This document shows positions 45,293-58,500 of a stretch of DNA of 64,000 nucleotides, piece by piece (position 1 is the first letter of the stretch; the number at the start of each line of letters is the position of its first letter). Below the pieces are notes generated by a model. That model was not told where the DNA came from and ran no database searches. It was given only the letters and a program-made list of their open reading frames with translations. The translations under genes and the position numbers were made by a program. Where the stretch lies: contig BCIH01000017.1 of NCBI GenBank assembly GCA_002897115.2, forward strand, positions 159,836 through 223,835, given 5' to 3'. This DNA comes from Prototheca cutis (taxonomy: Eukaryota > Chlorophyta > Trebouxiophyceae > Chlorellales > Chlorellaceae).

Positions 45293-45792
45293 TGGGATCC
45301 AATGACCAGGCCAGTGGCCTCGCCCAGGCAGCCACAAGCACGCTCGCCTGCGAGAGCTGGAGGCAGGTGGATGCGGCTCCTATGCGGATAAAAAAAACAA
45401 CACAAACCGTGATTCGGATAACAATGCAATTACTCTTGCACATGCGATGGTGCTATGAAGAGCTCGACGGCAAGCTTTGATGGAACTGGTGCTCACCATT
45501 AGCAAGCTCCTTCCGCTTCCCAAATCTGCCAGCCAGCCTGCTTGAACTGCAACCGCCATTTCCCGCCCACCTCGAGCTCCACAAACCTCAAGGAATGCCT
45601 TGCAGTGTATTTATATGATTTATTTCATATTTTGGGAGCTTGCACCGCCAATGTCAGGGTGCTGAGTGAAATCCTGGCACCCAAGTGGCACCGCCTTTCC
45701 GAGACGGCGTCCGGGCGATGCTGAGCCCTGCGCTAGATGCTGGGCTCTGAGGCACCCTGATTCATCCAAACTGTCGAGTGATCCTGGACGAA
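45293..45792. promoter_or_regulatory. Divergent region (cyclophilin / RRM-like gene)
   Basis: This spans 500 bases between diverging start codons. An A-run and T-rich patch (45391-45410, 45606-45640, including TATATGATTTATTTC) stand out against the GC-rich background. Both promoters should lie here. Confidence 0.45.
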
Positions 45793-48700
45793 ATGGTGGA
45801 GTGCGTCACAGGGCCTGGGGCGGCCGGGACCCAGCCGTCGAAGCGTGAGGCGCCCACTTCGCCTGGGAGCAGCCAGGCCTCGCAGCGTGTGCGCCTGGCG
45901 TCCCTGTCCCACGAGGAGGCAGGCAGGGAGATTTATGAGATCTACCGGGCATATGACGCCCTCATTGCGGGGTCCACGGACGTCGAGGTGCACGCAAGCA
46001 CCCTGCTGCGAGCGGCCACAGGTGCTTGCTTGTGGTGGTTGGGCTGAGGCGGGTGGAGCCTTCTTTGGGGTTCTTGTTTTGCTGGGAGCTTTTGCTTACC
46101 GTTGTCTAGATTGATTTATTTTTCTGATTTGCCCCCCCATCCCCGGCCCATGCGTGCTATGCTCGTGGGAAGCACCTCGGTTTGGAAGGAGACCTCGCTC
46201 CCCCCCCACATGCGCACTGCCAGCAATGCCATGACCCCTCACCCCACTGCACAGGCGGCTGCCCGCCTGCCCAGAGGCTAGCGGCACGCCTGCTGCCCCG
46301 GTACGTGCACCTGCTGCCACCTGGCCAGGCCTCCGAAGCCCTGACTGCCCTGCTGCATCTGGCAGAGCTCTCACTTGAGGCAGAGCACGTGGCACTATCC
46401 CCCGGCACCCGCGCTGACGCGGTCAAAGGGCTGGCGTGCGCAGCTGGGGCGCTGATTCAACCCGGCGCTCCTATTGCTGGAGCAACAACGTCGCGTGGCG
46501 TCGTGGCCGCCGTGGCCGCCGCGTTCCGGGGCCTCGTGGGTCTGGACCCCTCTGGCCCCGCAGCTGCACCGTGGCTGGGACTGCTGGCCACATTGTTTGC
46601 CGGGTTCCCGCGCCTAGTGCTCGCCGCCTGCTTGCCCGCACTCCGCGGCCAAGCCCCCGCCGCGGCACCCGCTGCGCGGGCGCTGCTGACAAACCTGGTC
46701 GGCCCAGGCGGTGCCGCTGAAGCAGTGCTTGCCGTGGTGCCGCATGCTGAGGCATTGTGGCTGGGTGCGCAACTGGAAGGGCCGGGGGCCTGCGATGGAA
46801 TGACCCCGATGGATCGCGAGCTGGCAGAACGACTGGCCGAGCTGGTGCCCTGCACTCGGGCGGCCACCAGCCGTTGCCGGCACCTGGAGCAGGAGCGTGA
46901 ACAAATTGCTGTGCAGTCGGTGGAGGAGTCGGACGGTGGATTCGCAAGTGATAGTATCGGAAAGGAGTCGAACAAGCATCTACTGCGGGGTCATGGGATG
47001 GATGGCGATGAAGAGGCCGCTGCTCACAGGGCCGGCGGCGCCTGGTGGGAGGCCGACAACCAGGTTGCAGCAAGCGGCTCAGCAAGAGACGATAAAACTG
47101 TGCCAATGCCAGTCGCGCCATTGCCAGATGGGCTTGCTGCCGCGCGCCGCTCAGAGGCGGACCGAGAAGGATCGCCTGACGACCAACCTCCACTGCCGCC
47201 GGACAGTCAGCCGCCCCTGCCGCCAGAGGCGCCTCCACCTCTGCCGCCTCCATTACCACCGGCTGATGGGATCGAGCACGAATACGTTGCCGGCATCATT
47301 GCTGCACCGCCTCCTCTGCCGGAGCATCCAGCAGCACCGCCACAGGCTTCCTCCCACCGCCCGCGGGACAGGCGCGGCCAGCGCCAGGGAGCGGGTGCGT
47401 CGCGCTGGGAGGACGCGACCATTTCGTCAAATGGGACCAGGAAATCCCGGAGCGACAACGCTGGGCCCGACAAGCGGTTGCCGGTAGCAGAGGGTCGAAA
47501 GCGCAGCTTTGACAGGGCCACGGATGAGACTGCTGCGCATGGCAGCCGTCCCAGCGATGGCGCTGCTGCTGCTGGCAGTCAACAACAACGCAATAGCCAG
47601 TCCGGTGCCAACAACACCAACGCCCCCTCCCTCGCGGGCCCTGCACTGCTGTTCATGGACCTGCCCTCCTCTGTCAGCGCACAGGCAGTAGGCGCCGAGG
47701 TCAGTCGACACACGCGTGTGTCCTCGGCCGAGCCGCACGCCCCCGGATCCGTGCTGGTACGGTTTGCCTCTGTCCGTGCCGCGGCTCGGTGCTACGAGGT
47801 CATGGCCGGCGCCGCTGTCTGGGGCCCTGCGCCGACGACCGTGCTCTGGCATGCAGGTGGCTCTGGCTCGGAGCAGAGACCACATGTCTGGGTGCCGGGC
47901 GTTCGGAGCACAGCCGAGGAGCAGGCTGTGCTGCTCAAACTCGAGGCGGCAGGGATCCCAGCGCCGGGGCACGTGCTCCGCGTCCCCGGCATTGCGCCGG
48001 GGGTGCTCCTGGCGCTGGACGCGCCGGCCGACGGGCCACGCGTGCTGCAGGTGCTTTTGGTCGGCAGTGCAAGCGGCGGCGGCGGCGGCGGTGGTGCAAG
48101 GACAGGGGTGGAGGTCGAGGAGAACGCAGACCATCAACGTGGACGGGGTCCACGTGCTGGTGGCGCTGCGCCGCCGGACCGACGAGGATCTGCTGCTGCC
48201 ACCACCGCCTTGTCGGATACCCGACGACCGTCCCCGGCACCCTCCTCTTCAGAGGAAGAGGCGGGAGAGCTGAAACTCGACCCGGGAGAGACCCGGGCGC
48301 TGGCCGCGACTGCCGTGTCGGCCCCCTCCGCACTGTGCACGCTTTGGGTCACAGGTCTGCCACATGGCGTGCCCGAGCCCGTCGTGCTCGACGCCTTTGC
48401 GGGGTACGGCCGCGTCATCGGGCACCGAGTCATCCGGTCTCGGGCTGGCGCATACATCGACTATGATTCCCCCCACGTGGCACAAGCGGTGGGTTGACGG
48501 TTCGTCTTGGCGGCAGGGGAAGTGGATGTGGGGGGGGGGGATTGATTTTGTTAATGTTGACGTGTGTGGGGGGGGGGGGGGGGGGGGAACAGGGCGCCGT
48601 GGTACTTGTCGTGGATGAGAATTCAAATAGACCAAAAATCACAGAGTCCATGTGTCGTCCCCAAGCCCATGCTGTCTTTAAAACTTCAAAAGGCAACACA

Positions 48701-48881
48701 ACCGACGGTGCAGGCGATCATCGGAATGGACGGTGCGTGCCTTCCAGGCTACGAGGGTCGGGGACCGGCACTCAAGGTCGAGCTCAAGGGCGCTGCGACC
48801 CGGCGGCCATTCCGGGGCGGCGGCGGTGGTGGGGGGGGGAGGCCCCGAGGCCATCGGGGCCACGGCGGCGGCCAATTTTAA
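45793..48881 (+). CDS. RRM-like RNA-binding protein with helical and proline-rich regions
   Basis: Three exons (45793-46021, 46255-48488, and a last exon starting at 48645 or 48693) encode roughly 880-900 aa. The first about 280 residues are Ala/Leu-rich helices (REIYEIYRAYDALIAGSTDV, RLLPRYVHLLPPGQASEALT), perhaps a HEAT/CID-like scaffold. A disordered middle has PPLPPDSQPPLPPEAPPPLPP-type repeats. Then come two RRM-like stretches: LLFMDLPSSVSAQAVGAEVS and SVLVRFASVRAAARCYEVM, and later LWVTGLPHGVPEPVVLDAF with GRVIGHRVI and AYIDY. The tail is Gly/Arg-rich. RNA binding is inferred from the RNP1/RNP2-like strands; the family and target are not recognised. An FPA-type or splicing-related regulator is possible. 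Confidence 0.7.
48531..48587 (+). repeat. Two poly-G runs in the last intron of the RRM-like gene
   Basis: About 10 G at 48531-48540 and about 20 G at 48568-48587 lie on the sense strand of the intron. They resemble the RPF1 intron tract. Confidence 0.88.
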
Positions 48882-49243
48882 AGCCGGGTCACGTAGTGTG
48901 GTGCCGATGATTGTTGCTCGCTTGATGATTCGTCTGCATATCAGGCACTGCGTGTCCTAGACAATGAGTGTCGAAGTAGGGTGTGCTGCCCCACACGTCT
49001 GAAAGGCAAAGCTCTTTTGTGCTGACTTTGTGAGTCCCCTTTGCTCCTCAGCAAGCGGTCTCCCTCCAAACGCCATCCATGATGACAGAATGCTGAAACG
49101 TGGAAAGTCAAAAATGGTCGAAATGTGGTGCAAACCCCATCTCCCGAGCACAAGCCGGATCACATGGATCATCAGTGACAGGGGGGCATGTGCTGAGCAG
49201 CAGGTCACGCATGCAACTCCTCCTTCCCACGACCTGTATTCGG
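48882..49243. other. Convergent intergenic region (RRM-like / WD40-like)
   Basis: This spans 362 bases between stop codons, presumed 3' UTRs. No signal beyond ordinary sequence is seen. Confidence 0.45.
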
Positions 49244-52200
49244 TCATGAGGACTGAGCAGCCTGAGGGCAATCCACTTGACCCAGGAGTGCAGCCAAAGG
49301 TGTCACGAGCGCAGCGCCACACGCCCACCCAATGGCCACAACGGCGCAGATAGGGTCGTTCGCAGCAGCTTCTTTCTCCTCTTCTGATGACGACGACGTT
49401 GTTTCCACTCGACAGGACAGCGTCGTGACTGCCGAAGAGCTGACACCCGCCAAGCTGGCCACCAGATGCCCGGCGCCTGCGTCCCAGCACCTCACCGTGC
49501 CCGAAGCCGTTCCCAGCAGCAGCAAGCCAGCGCCCGCGATGACAGGGCCGGAGCTGCCATCACGTAAGTGTTGTTGCGACTTTTTTGCCGGTGTTGCTTG
49601 TGCCTGTTCAGGGCAGCAAGCGTCATCAGCAGACCCGCCGCGGCAGCCAGGCATCACATGAAGCAGAGCCGTGATTGTTTCCTCATCGGGGGGTTGTTGA
49701 GCCCCGCCCTCCAGCCACTGTGCTTCACTGCCGCCACAGATGTCCCAGACCGCCTCCTTCCAGCGAATGGAACCGGGCTTTCCTTCCGAGGCACCGTCAT
49801 CAGCCATGGCCGCACCCCACACAGCCAGGCGGCTGGGCATAGCTCGGTCGGGCCCAAAGCATGCAAACAGCCACTCTGGGCCTGCTTGGTCGCACCCCAT
49901 TGCACTCCTGCTAGGCAGAGCTGGTACGCCAGGTCCTTCACCTCGAGGAAGGCTCCCAGAGGCGTCAGCATCTTGCAGCGTGGAGAGCTGGTGCTCTGGG
50001 CCGCCACCTGATAAACCACTGAGAGCTGCTGCGCTGCGCATCGTGGTCAGCGCACATGGCGCCAGTAGTTCGCCCAGTTGGCGGGGAACGCTGTCGGGCC
50101 ACACCAGGGTCAACAGGCTCATGGCCCCGTCCCCGTCCCACAGCGCGGCCGCACCGCAGCTGCTCAGGCCCAGCAGCCGTCTGTGAGTGTAGTGCTGCTG
50201 TGGTGCGGGGGTTCCTCTCGCTGTTGCCACCACCCAGGAGAGCTGTACAATGTCAGGTAGCTCCCTGCCGGCGGCCGTCGCGGGCGGCAGGGGTGACAGC
50301 CACGTATAACAGCGCCACAGCCGGTCCATCTGCACGCGCCCCACCTGCGGCCCCTCACCTGTCAATGTTTTCGTGTGTGTGTGNGGGGGGGGNGGGGGGG
50401 GGGGGGGNNGNNGNGNTTTGGTTGTGAGCACCGCATAGTGGCAGGCTAGCTTTCATGAAGCAACACCCACATCGAGACTAGACCCTCCCAAGACAAGAAA
50501 AGCCTTTGCTTGCTCACCTGCCAGGAGGAGCTGGCCCCCATTGCCACAAGGCAGTGCAGCCAGCAACGGCGCCGCGGCCTCCACCGACAGTGCTGGGGTA
50601 GCACCACCCCCATTCGCACCGCGATTTCTGCCCAGCGGCACGAGCGTGATGGCGGGCTGACTGCCAGAGGCCGCATCGCCCAACTCCAACCCGCCCCCCA
50701 GCACCAGCGCCAGCGGCGCCGTTCCACTTGCTCCACCGCCAGGGCTGCCCGTGTTGCCGGCGTCTACCAAGGCCAGGGCCCCGGGCTGGGGCACAACGGC
50801 TCCCTGTGCCGCACGGGCGGACTGCCAGGTGATGGGGCTGGCCCAAAGACACATGCCCGACCCGACATCGTACACCAGTGCCTGGATCGGCTCCCAGGGC
50901 GGCGCATGGCTCCCGAGCACCAGGGCTATCGTGGGCCCTCCGCCAGCCACAGAAGGCGGGCCCACAGCTGCCAGCAGGACGGGGAAGGGCAGCAAAAGCA
51001 AGGCCGCGTCCTGATGTTTTGCAAGGGCTGAGCGGTTATCCTCAGGGGAGATGGCCATGGCAGAGGCATGCAATGGCCGAGCTGAGTCAGAAGCCTCAGG
51101 ACACAGTCGTGGCCCGCGGTTTCCAGAGCCAGAGCCAACAGCCATAGCTGTGGAATGTGGGGCAAGTTCATTTTTTCTTGGGGGGAAAGTTTTGGTACCT
51201 CTCACCCTGTCTTGGAGAGGTTTTTCCACTGTGTCGCCAGTCCCCCGGCCAAAACACGCTGCCACTCCTGTTGCCAAATCAGGCCCAGCGCCATCATCAA
51301 AGGTCAGCGCTGCAGAGGCCACCCCGCACCCATCGTCATCTTGCGGTCTGGGGCCCGCCCTGCCGCCCTTGGTCGCCGCATCCGCCGGCGTGGCGGGGAC
51401 GCAGTCATCTGACGGTGAGCAGAGGATGTCGTCGGCCGCCTCGGGTGTGGCCGGTGGGAACCGAGCGGGCAACGGCCGCCAGAGCTGGTTGCTGGAGCGC
51501 GGGTGGCGGTCGTTTGTCGTCTGTTGGTGCCGCCTCGTCACACTCTGTGGCATGGGACAAGAGGTGCGAGGGATTCACTGGCAGGTGTACCAGCGCTACT
51601 GCGGCAGGTTTTTCCAAATCATGGCATTCCTGGTATCAGGTCCCCGACCCTTTCTGCACCCTCACCAGCCCACCACCCAAAGAAATTACTCCCCCACCTC
51701 GATGGAGTCTTGTGGCAGCTCATGGGGCGTGATGGGCTCCAGGTGGCTCGGGTGCAGAGGCGTCGGGGGCACCAAGGTCAGCCGTCGGAGAGCCTGCTGC
51801 TCATGGGTCAATGCCTGCAGGGTGGAGGCTCTTTGGGGGGCTCAGCGAGACGGAATAAAATTGCATCCTCTCCCGAGAACAAAACCGCTCCGTATCCCCA
51901 TTCTGAGATCATGGAAGTGGCAATTCTGGGTACACAACCGGGAGGGTTATCGGTTTCTGAATGGTCCCTGCATATGACCCCAATCTCCTGCCTGGCAACT
52001 GGTCAGCCATGGCCCTGCCCACACATCCCTCATGAACGTCCTCATCGTCATACGCCTATCGTGCCTCAAAGATGCTCAGGAGATGTGCCTTCTTGGATGC
52101 CCTTTGCTCTGCTGTGTCCGTGACATGTGGCAGGGAGGTGCGCCATGCGTACTGGCAGCACTCGGCAACCAGGCGCTCGAGATGGGCGTGGTAACCCCGA

Positions 52201-52253
52201 GGGTCAGGGCCCTGGTCCATGACAGCGGTCGCCACCATGGCTCTGTCATGCAT
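49244..52253 (-). CDS. Unrecognised large protein with WD40-like repeat
   Basis: Four exons (52065-52253, 51698-51814, 50471-51544, 49244-50353) give 829 aa; every exon length is a multiple of three. The N-terminus is helical (VATAVMDQGPDPRGYHAHLE, ASKKAHLLSIFE), followed by ALTHEQQALRRLTLVPPTPL and a long disordered stretch. The second half is β-rich with repeated hydrophobic strands (ALVYDVGSGMCLWASP, APLALVLGGGLELG, LLALLPCGNGGQLLLAGE-like). One clear WD-type unit occurs near the C-terminus: GLLLLGTASGTVRCWDAG. A diverged β-propeller is the likely fold, but no family is recognised. Intron 1 fits only as GC-AG. Intron 3 includes the unresolved poly-G at 50384-50416. It lies in tandem with the FOCAD gene, 268 bases downstream of its stop. 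Confidence 0.65.
50384..50416. repeat. Poly-G tract with unresolved bases
   Basis: A run of G broken by several n, preceded by (GT)n, lies in the third intron of the WD40-like gene. The n calls show that the homopolymer could not be sequenced or assembled cleanly. Confidence 0.9.
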
Positions 52254-52521
52254 GGCGGCAGGTCAAAAAAGCACTCATTTTCATGGGTTGGCGTGATCAA
52301 GAATTGGCCAACCATATCCACTGTGCATGTGGGGCCTGTTCTTCGGCAAGATTTGTTCCTGTCGGGCATTGAATTTCGAATGCCAAGCATGCTGCGGCAT
52401 GCTGCGGGTGCCACCCTTGTCATGCTGTCAAAAGGTACCAGGAACATTGGGCCATGCACACAGAGATCCGGGGAGGGACCACAATCACATTTATCGGTGC
52501 CATGTTATGTTACATAAGGCT

Positions 52522-55500
52522 TTAGCCATCGGTGAAGACGTCCCACACCGCGGCTGGCAGCACCTCCCGCACCGCCACCAGGCAGGGCCGGATGTGTCTT
52601 GCTGGTATGCTCCCGCCGGCTGCGACCTCGGCAAATCGCGCCATCATTGCAGCCCATTCGGGCCCCCTGGCCGCCAGCTGGCGAAGCGCACGGGGCACGA
52701 GGGCCCAGAGTTCATCACATGTGGGAAGCTTCCCAGCAGCTTCCGCCAGTGCCCAGTCGCAGCTCCCCGCCCCGGCCAGGGCCAGCCATGCCAGCAGCAG
52801 CTCCCGTCCCCTTCGGTGGTCGGCCCGCGGTGCCAGGTCCAGCACTAGGCCCCAGCACTGGAGTTGGGCCGTGGGGCGGCAGCAAGCCACGGCCTGTGCC
52901 GTCCAGCTTGCGTGCATGAGCACTGGATCATCGCCAGATGCCTCCTCTTTCAAGTCCGCGCCATTGTCGCCGCGGCCGTGAAACAGCACCGTGTTCACCA
53001 GGCTCTGGAGCTCGGAACTCGGTAGCACACCTTCGGCCACACCGGCAGCCAGCACAAAGCAAGCCGCCGACTTGGCAGCGGTGACCGTTGCTGTGCCAGT
53101 GTCGCCAAAGCCGGCCCCCTCCCCCGCCAGCAGCTGGCGCAGGCGCTGGTGCAGGTCCTGGGGATCCATCACACGCAGGCAAGCCCTCACCGCCGGCCAC
53201 CACTGGGATGGCAGAGGCACGAGGGGTTGGCTGCTGGACTGCGCCTGGTTGTCGGCATGCTCACCGCTGCTACCAGTCTCATCACCCCCCTGGTCGTGGT
53301 CCTCCTTCATCCCAGCATCCGTTGTCTCGCGGGGCAGCACCAGCTCCCCAGCCAGGGCTGCCGGCAGCGAGGGCAGCACATAGTGCAAGAAAGCGCGGCG
53401 CGCCGCGACACCCAGCGGCTTCGCGGTGCCGCCCTGGGCTGCCAGTCGAGCAAACATCCAAGCCAGGGCACCCAACTCGTCGGCTGCGGCACGCAAGGTG
53501 GGGCTGTCGTCGACTTCGCCCTCGTCCCTGATCCCCGCCGCCGCAGCCGCCGCCAGCCGCTGCATCGTGGCCCGAGCGATGGCGCGCACTGTAGCCGGTG
53601 CTTGGCTTGCCAGCGGCAGCATCAGAAGCGCCGCTTGCAGCGCTGCAGGGCGTGCTGCAGTCGGCAGTCTTCGCAACGTGGCTTGGGAGTGGATTGCTGC
53701 TGTGTTGGCGTTGTCATCAGTGGGGTGGTCGAGTCTATCGCCGACTCTCTCCTCGGGCGCAGACATAGCGCTGCTGTTGTTGTAAACCGTCGGCAACCCT
53801 TCTTCCGGCGTCATCGCACCGCCACTGCCACCTTCGCAGAGCCCAGCCAATATGGCATCCCGAGAGCTTCTCAGCGTGTGCGGGTGCGCCGCCACGAGGG
53901 CCAGCACCGCAGACCAGAGCTCCCCTGATGCTGCTGCATCGATTGAGCTGTCCTGGCCTGCTGCTGTCAAGATGCGGTCCAGCACCGGCGGATCAAGTCG
54001 CCCGGGCGGCAGGCGCTTGACTCCGGCCAGTGCGCGGCACAGCGTGGCAGCGACACGCGGCGTCAACGCCGCCGCCTCTCGCTCCAGCGAGGCGAGCACA
54101 CAATCCAGCAGGGGCGGTGGTGCCGCACGACCGGGGTCACCCACACGCCGGCCCCGCCGTGCGTGCAGGCACAGCGCCACAAGTGGCCATACTGCGGTGG
54201 GTCGCAAGACCATGCAGCCTGTCGTCGCCGACATCCCCCCAGTCGCTGCCATTTCCCGGCACAGATCCAATGATTCGGGAGGGAAAGAATCGGACCCGAC
54301 TATTTCCCAATCAGCCAGAAGTGCCAGGCACAACCGCCCCGTCGCCTCAGCACGTGCCGAGCCCTGGAGGGCATCTGCGGTGCGGCACAGCGCCTGGATA
54401 TCGGCGCCAGTCCCCGGCGGCACTGGCAGCTGAGAGCGTGTGACGCTCGTAGCAGAACTGGCATCTGCATCATCTTCTACACATGCAGCACCTCGCCGTG
54501 AGCCATTCCCACCCGCGTTGCCAGACCCGACGCCGACCCAGCGCAGACCGCCGGGCACGCCACAGGCCAGCGCACGGTCCAGCAGGCGACGCAGGGCATC
54601 GCCACCTCCCCGTTCATCGGACAGGTGGCCCCCCGCATTGGCAGCAGTCAAGACTTCGGCGACGCCGCCGTGGGCCGCCGCCGCCGGGGCAAGCACCGCC
54701 GCGCCAAGGCATGCGGCACGGGCCACTGCGGCGTTTGTCCCCGGATCGGCCAGCATCTTTGCCAGCCGCGGCAGCACGACGGGTGCCAGCAGCGAGGCAT
54801 GCCGTGCGGCCGCGACTGCGAGACCAAACACGAGAGCATGTGCACCAGGTCTACCCAGCCCCGCTCCACGTCCCTCGAGTCGCGCGACAAACCAGTCATG
54901 CTGGCGGGTCGTGGGCGTCGTGATCCCGGAGGCACGCAGCGCGGCGCCCCACCTTGCCAGAAAGGCACGCCAGGCCAGGGCGTAGCACCGCAGCTGGGTG
55001 GATGCAGTGTCAAGCATGCCCGAGTCTAAAGGAACAGTCCCAGCTGACATGGACTCCCTCCGCACATCGGGCACGAGGCCTCCGCGCTCGAGCAGCTCTG
55101 CCAGCACGGCTTCGTAGTCGGCTGCGGCGGCCGTTGCCTGGGCCTGACCCGGCGGCCCAGCACTGGCTGGGGGCAGCGGTGGGGCCCAAAAGGCCAACAC
55201 TGACAGCTGTTGCCGGTGGGGTTGTTTGGAGATTGGGGGGGGGGTAATAATCATGCATGACTGTCAATGCCCTGGCCATTGTTACCTCGCCGTTCTGGCA
55301 ATCACTCCAGCATGCAATGATTCTGCCACGAGCATCACCAACACCCTTCCAAAAGATCGCCCCACTCAACTCCAGCCCCCTCTTTCCATAACCCAAACCC
55401 CTGCACCCACCGGCGACAAGGAAGGCATTCTGGTGAGCAGGGCAGTGGTGTCCAGGCGCCCTGGCCCCAGCAGCAGCCTTGGCAACTCCTCTGCAAAGGC

Positions 55501-58500
55501 TTGGTGCACCGATGTCAGCCCTGCCCTGGCATCCGAAGCCGCTGCTGTCCGGAGCGTGGAATACTCGTGCAAGAGTGCAGACAACAGCAGCTTCCCCGCA
55601 GCTGCCAGGTTTTTTGGATCGCGCTCGCTGATCACCAACGCTAAGAGGTCTTGGGGTCCAGGCGCCGTGCCGCTGGCTTGCAGTCGGGCAAAACCAAATG
55701 GCCCCAGTGCTTGCATTGCTGCCGCCCGAACCTGCATATTGATAGGTGGAGGTGGTAGTGTTTCTATGTGATGCTCGGGGGAATGAATACAAAGCATACC
55801 AGGCCCCTTCCCCCCCACACCCACCCACCCCCCAACAATTTCCAATGCACGGCGCCGCGCCTTAGCGGCGGGTTCCTCAGTGGCGGCGAGCCAGAGCGCC
55901 TGCAGGATGAGGTCGGCCGTCTCAGGCTCGCTGCCGGCATCCAGGCAGCCACAGGCCATCAGCGACAGCTGTAGGATTTGTGTGCGCATGTGTGTGTGTG
56001 TGTGTTTCTGGGTTTCTCTGAACCAACTGCCAGTTGGCCCAAGTCAACACCTCTCGCTCCACCTGCCTCCCTCTGAACGCGTTCCACCTCCCACAAGCAA
56101 ACGGCGAAAGAAAATTAATCCGCTCCCTCCTTCTCAAATGAGAAATAAAGCCCTTTGCCACATGCATCCATGCCCACCCAGGCAGCTGCGGCATCATCAT
56201 CGCTCCGGGGCATGGTGGGCAGCCGTGCCACCACAGCCCGCCATGCGCTGTAAAATTCCAGCACATCGGCAGCGCACAGGAGCCTGATCGCCTGCAGGGC
56301 CAACGCTTGTTGCCTGGGGCTTGCCTGACGGTCGAGTCCCGCCTGGATGAGATGGATGTAGGCTGTGCCCCGGGCTGGTTCTCGCCGGCACACCTCGCGG
56401 ATGGCATGTAGACGCATGGTCTGGACTACCTGGTCACCCTGATCACTGGCGAGGTCTGCTGCCCCTGCCCCTGCAGTGTGGACAGGAAAGGACCAGCGCA
56501 CAGTCATCACTGAACTTTGTGCGGCGCGTACTGCGCGGCGGGGGGGGGACCTCTCCCGTATTGGACAACGCAAAGCTCTCCACCGGCACAAACAGCCACA
56601 ACAAGTCGATGCCCGCTGCTCAACCCATCGCCAGTCACGGACCTAGGATTGCTGCCTTCAGTGCGGGGTACGCTCTGCGGTTTGCGTGCCAGAGCAGCTC
56701 CAGAAGCCGCAGCCCCAGGGCACGCAGACGAGTGCCGGTTGCGCCGAGTCCTCCTTCTGCAATGACGGATGGGCCAGGGCACTGGGACCTCTGCACCACT
56801 GCGCCACCACAATCCAGGCATCCCTCCACCCTGTTAACACTAGCATCCAATCGCCTCCCAAATCCAGGACCCCCAAACACACACGCGCTCCTTCAAAACC
56901 CTCACCACCAGCGAGAGAGCTCCCAGCCAGCTGAGAGGCGAGCCGCAGTGCAAAGGGCAGAACCTCGGGCGTTGCTGCAAGTTTCGGCACGGCATACAGC
57001 AGCTCCAGTGCCCGCGAGCCATTGGCCCCTCGCAGCGCGTGCAGGACAGCTGGCAGCGTGGCCAGCGCGGCATCCGGGGATCGCACTGACAACGCCAGGA
57101 GCCCAGTCAATGCAATCCCAGCAACGTCGCCACTGCGATGGGCCAGGCAGGCTCGCAGCATGCCGGCGAGCAGCTCGGCATTTGCAGTGGTTGAGCTTGC
57201 GTCCTGGCGTTGCTGCAGTCTCGCTGCCGCGAGGGCTCGGCGGACCCAGCGGACAGTGAATTGGTCGGACTGCGTCCAGGCTTCTTCCACCGCACGACAC
57301 GCTGCCACATGCGCTGCCATGGGGCCAGGATATGAGTCGGCGTCTCCCAGTGCTTCTTCTCTGGACTCTTCCTCTTCTTCGGGTACAGAGTCTTCATCAC
57401 CGGCTTTCAGCAGATGGTGGGCCCAGGCAGCAGTGGCCGGATTGGCACCAAAGGCAGCCGCTCGGACCATCGCCAGGGCCGCCAGCCGCAGCGCTGCCCG
57501 TGCTCGTCTGCCAGGCAGCGGGCCCGCGACCCCGGGTGCGACGTTCAACGTGGACGCCGCGAGCGACAGCAGCGCCGGCGCGGCAGGGCCACTTGCAGCG
57601 GGGCCGGCGGCCACCAGCATGGAAGCCACCGCGAGGCATGAGGTTTGTATGACACTGGATTGTCGCTGGCGGTCGACCACGGCGCACAGGGCAGATGCCA
57701 GGGGAAAAAGCAGGGATGGCTGGGATGCAGCATCGGCGATGAGCGATGCCAGCGTCGTCGCGAGGTCCTGGGTCTCGGGGTCGGTAATTTTGTTGCCGTA
57801 TATCGCGGTGGGTGAGCGTGTGGAACCTCCTGCAGACAGTGAGAGCCGTGGAGACTGTTCTCAAAGAGAAGGGCTTGCCTGCCGTGATCGCTCCCTGCGA
57901 AAAGCTGCCAGTTGAGCGCCGATGTGGACCGAAACCCTCCCATATCCAACCATCCAGCTGCCTGCCCGATCAAGACGCAAACAAACAAATGAGATGACAG
58001 GAATGCAATGCACAAAAGAAACCAGTCTATACCACACACCCTGGGCCTCGACAACATGATTGACATGCGCCTGCCAAGCGAGCATCACGGCAGCCAGCGC
58101 GGGGGGCAGCGTCAGTGCGGTGTGGCCCTGGGGCAGCAGCGGCAGCAGACCCAAGCACTCTGTCATCAGGTGCAGGAGGGCTCTGGCAAGCTGACGGCGC
58201 GCGGGGGATGCGTCCGCCGCCGCAGATGCCGCCAGCTGTCCCGCCAGCGGCCAGGCGAGGCCCGCCACTGCCGGCAGCACCCCAGCCCCTGTGCCAGTCC
58301 CCACCGCAAGCAGTGCTGCACGGAGCATGGGCGCGAGGATCTTGAGGCCCCTGCCTCCATCACCATCAGACCAGAGATGGCGACAGGCCTCTTGGACGAG
58401 GGAGGCGGCGACAGGGCCAGAAGCACGCAGAGCACGGCGTAGCGGTGCCGCCACGTGGGACACCGCGGTTTCTTTGGTGAACGCCGTGGCTGCGGCAATC

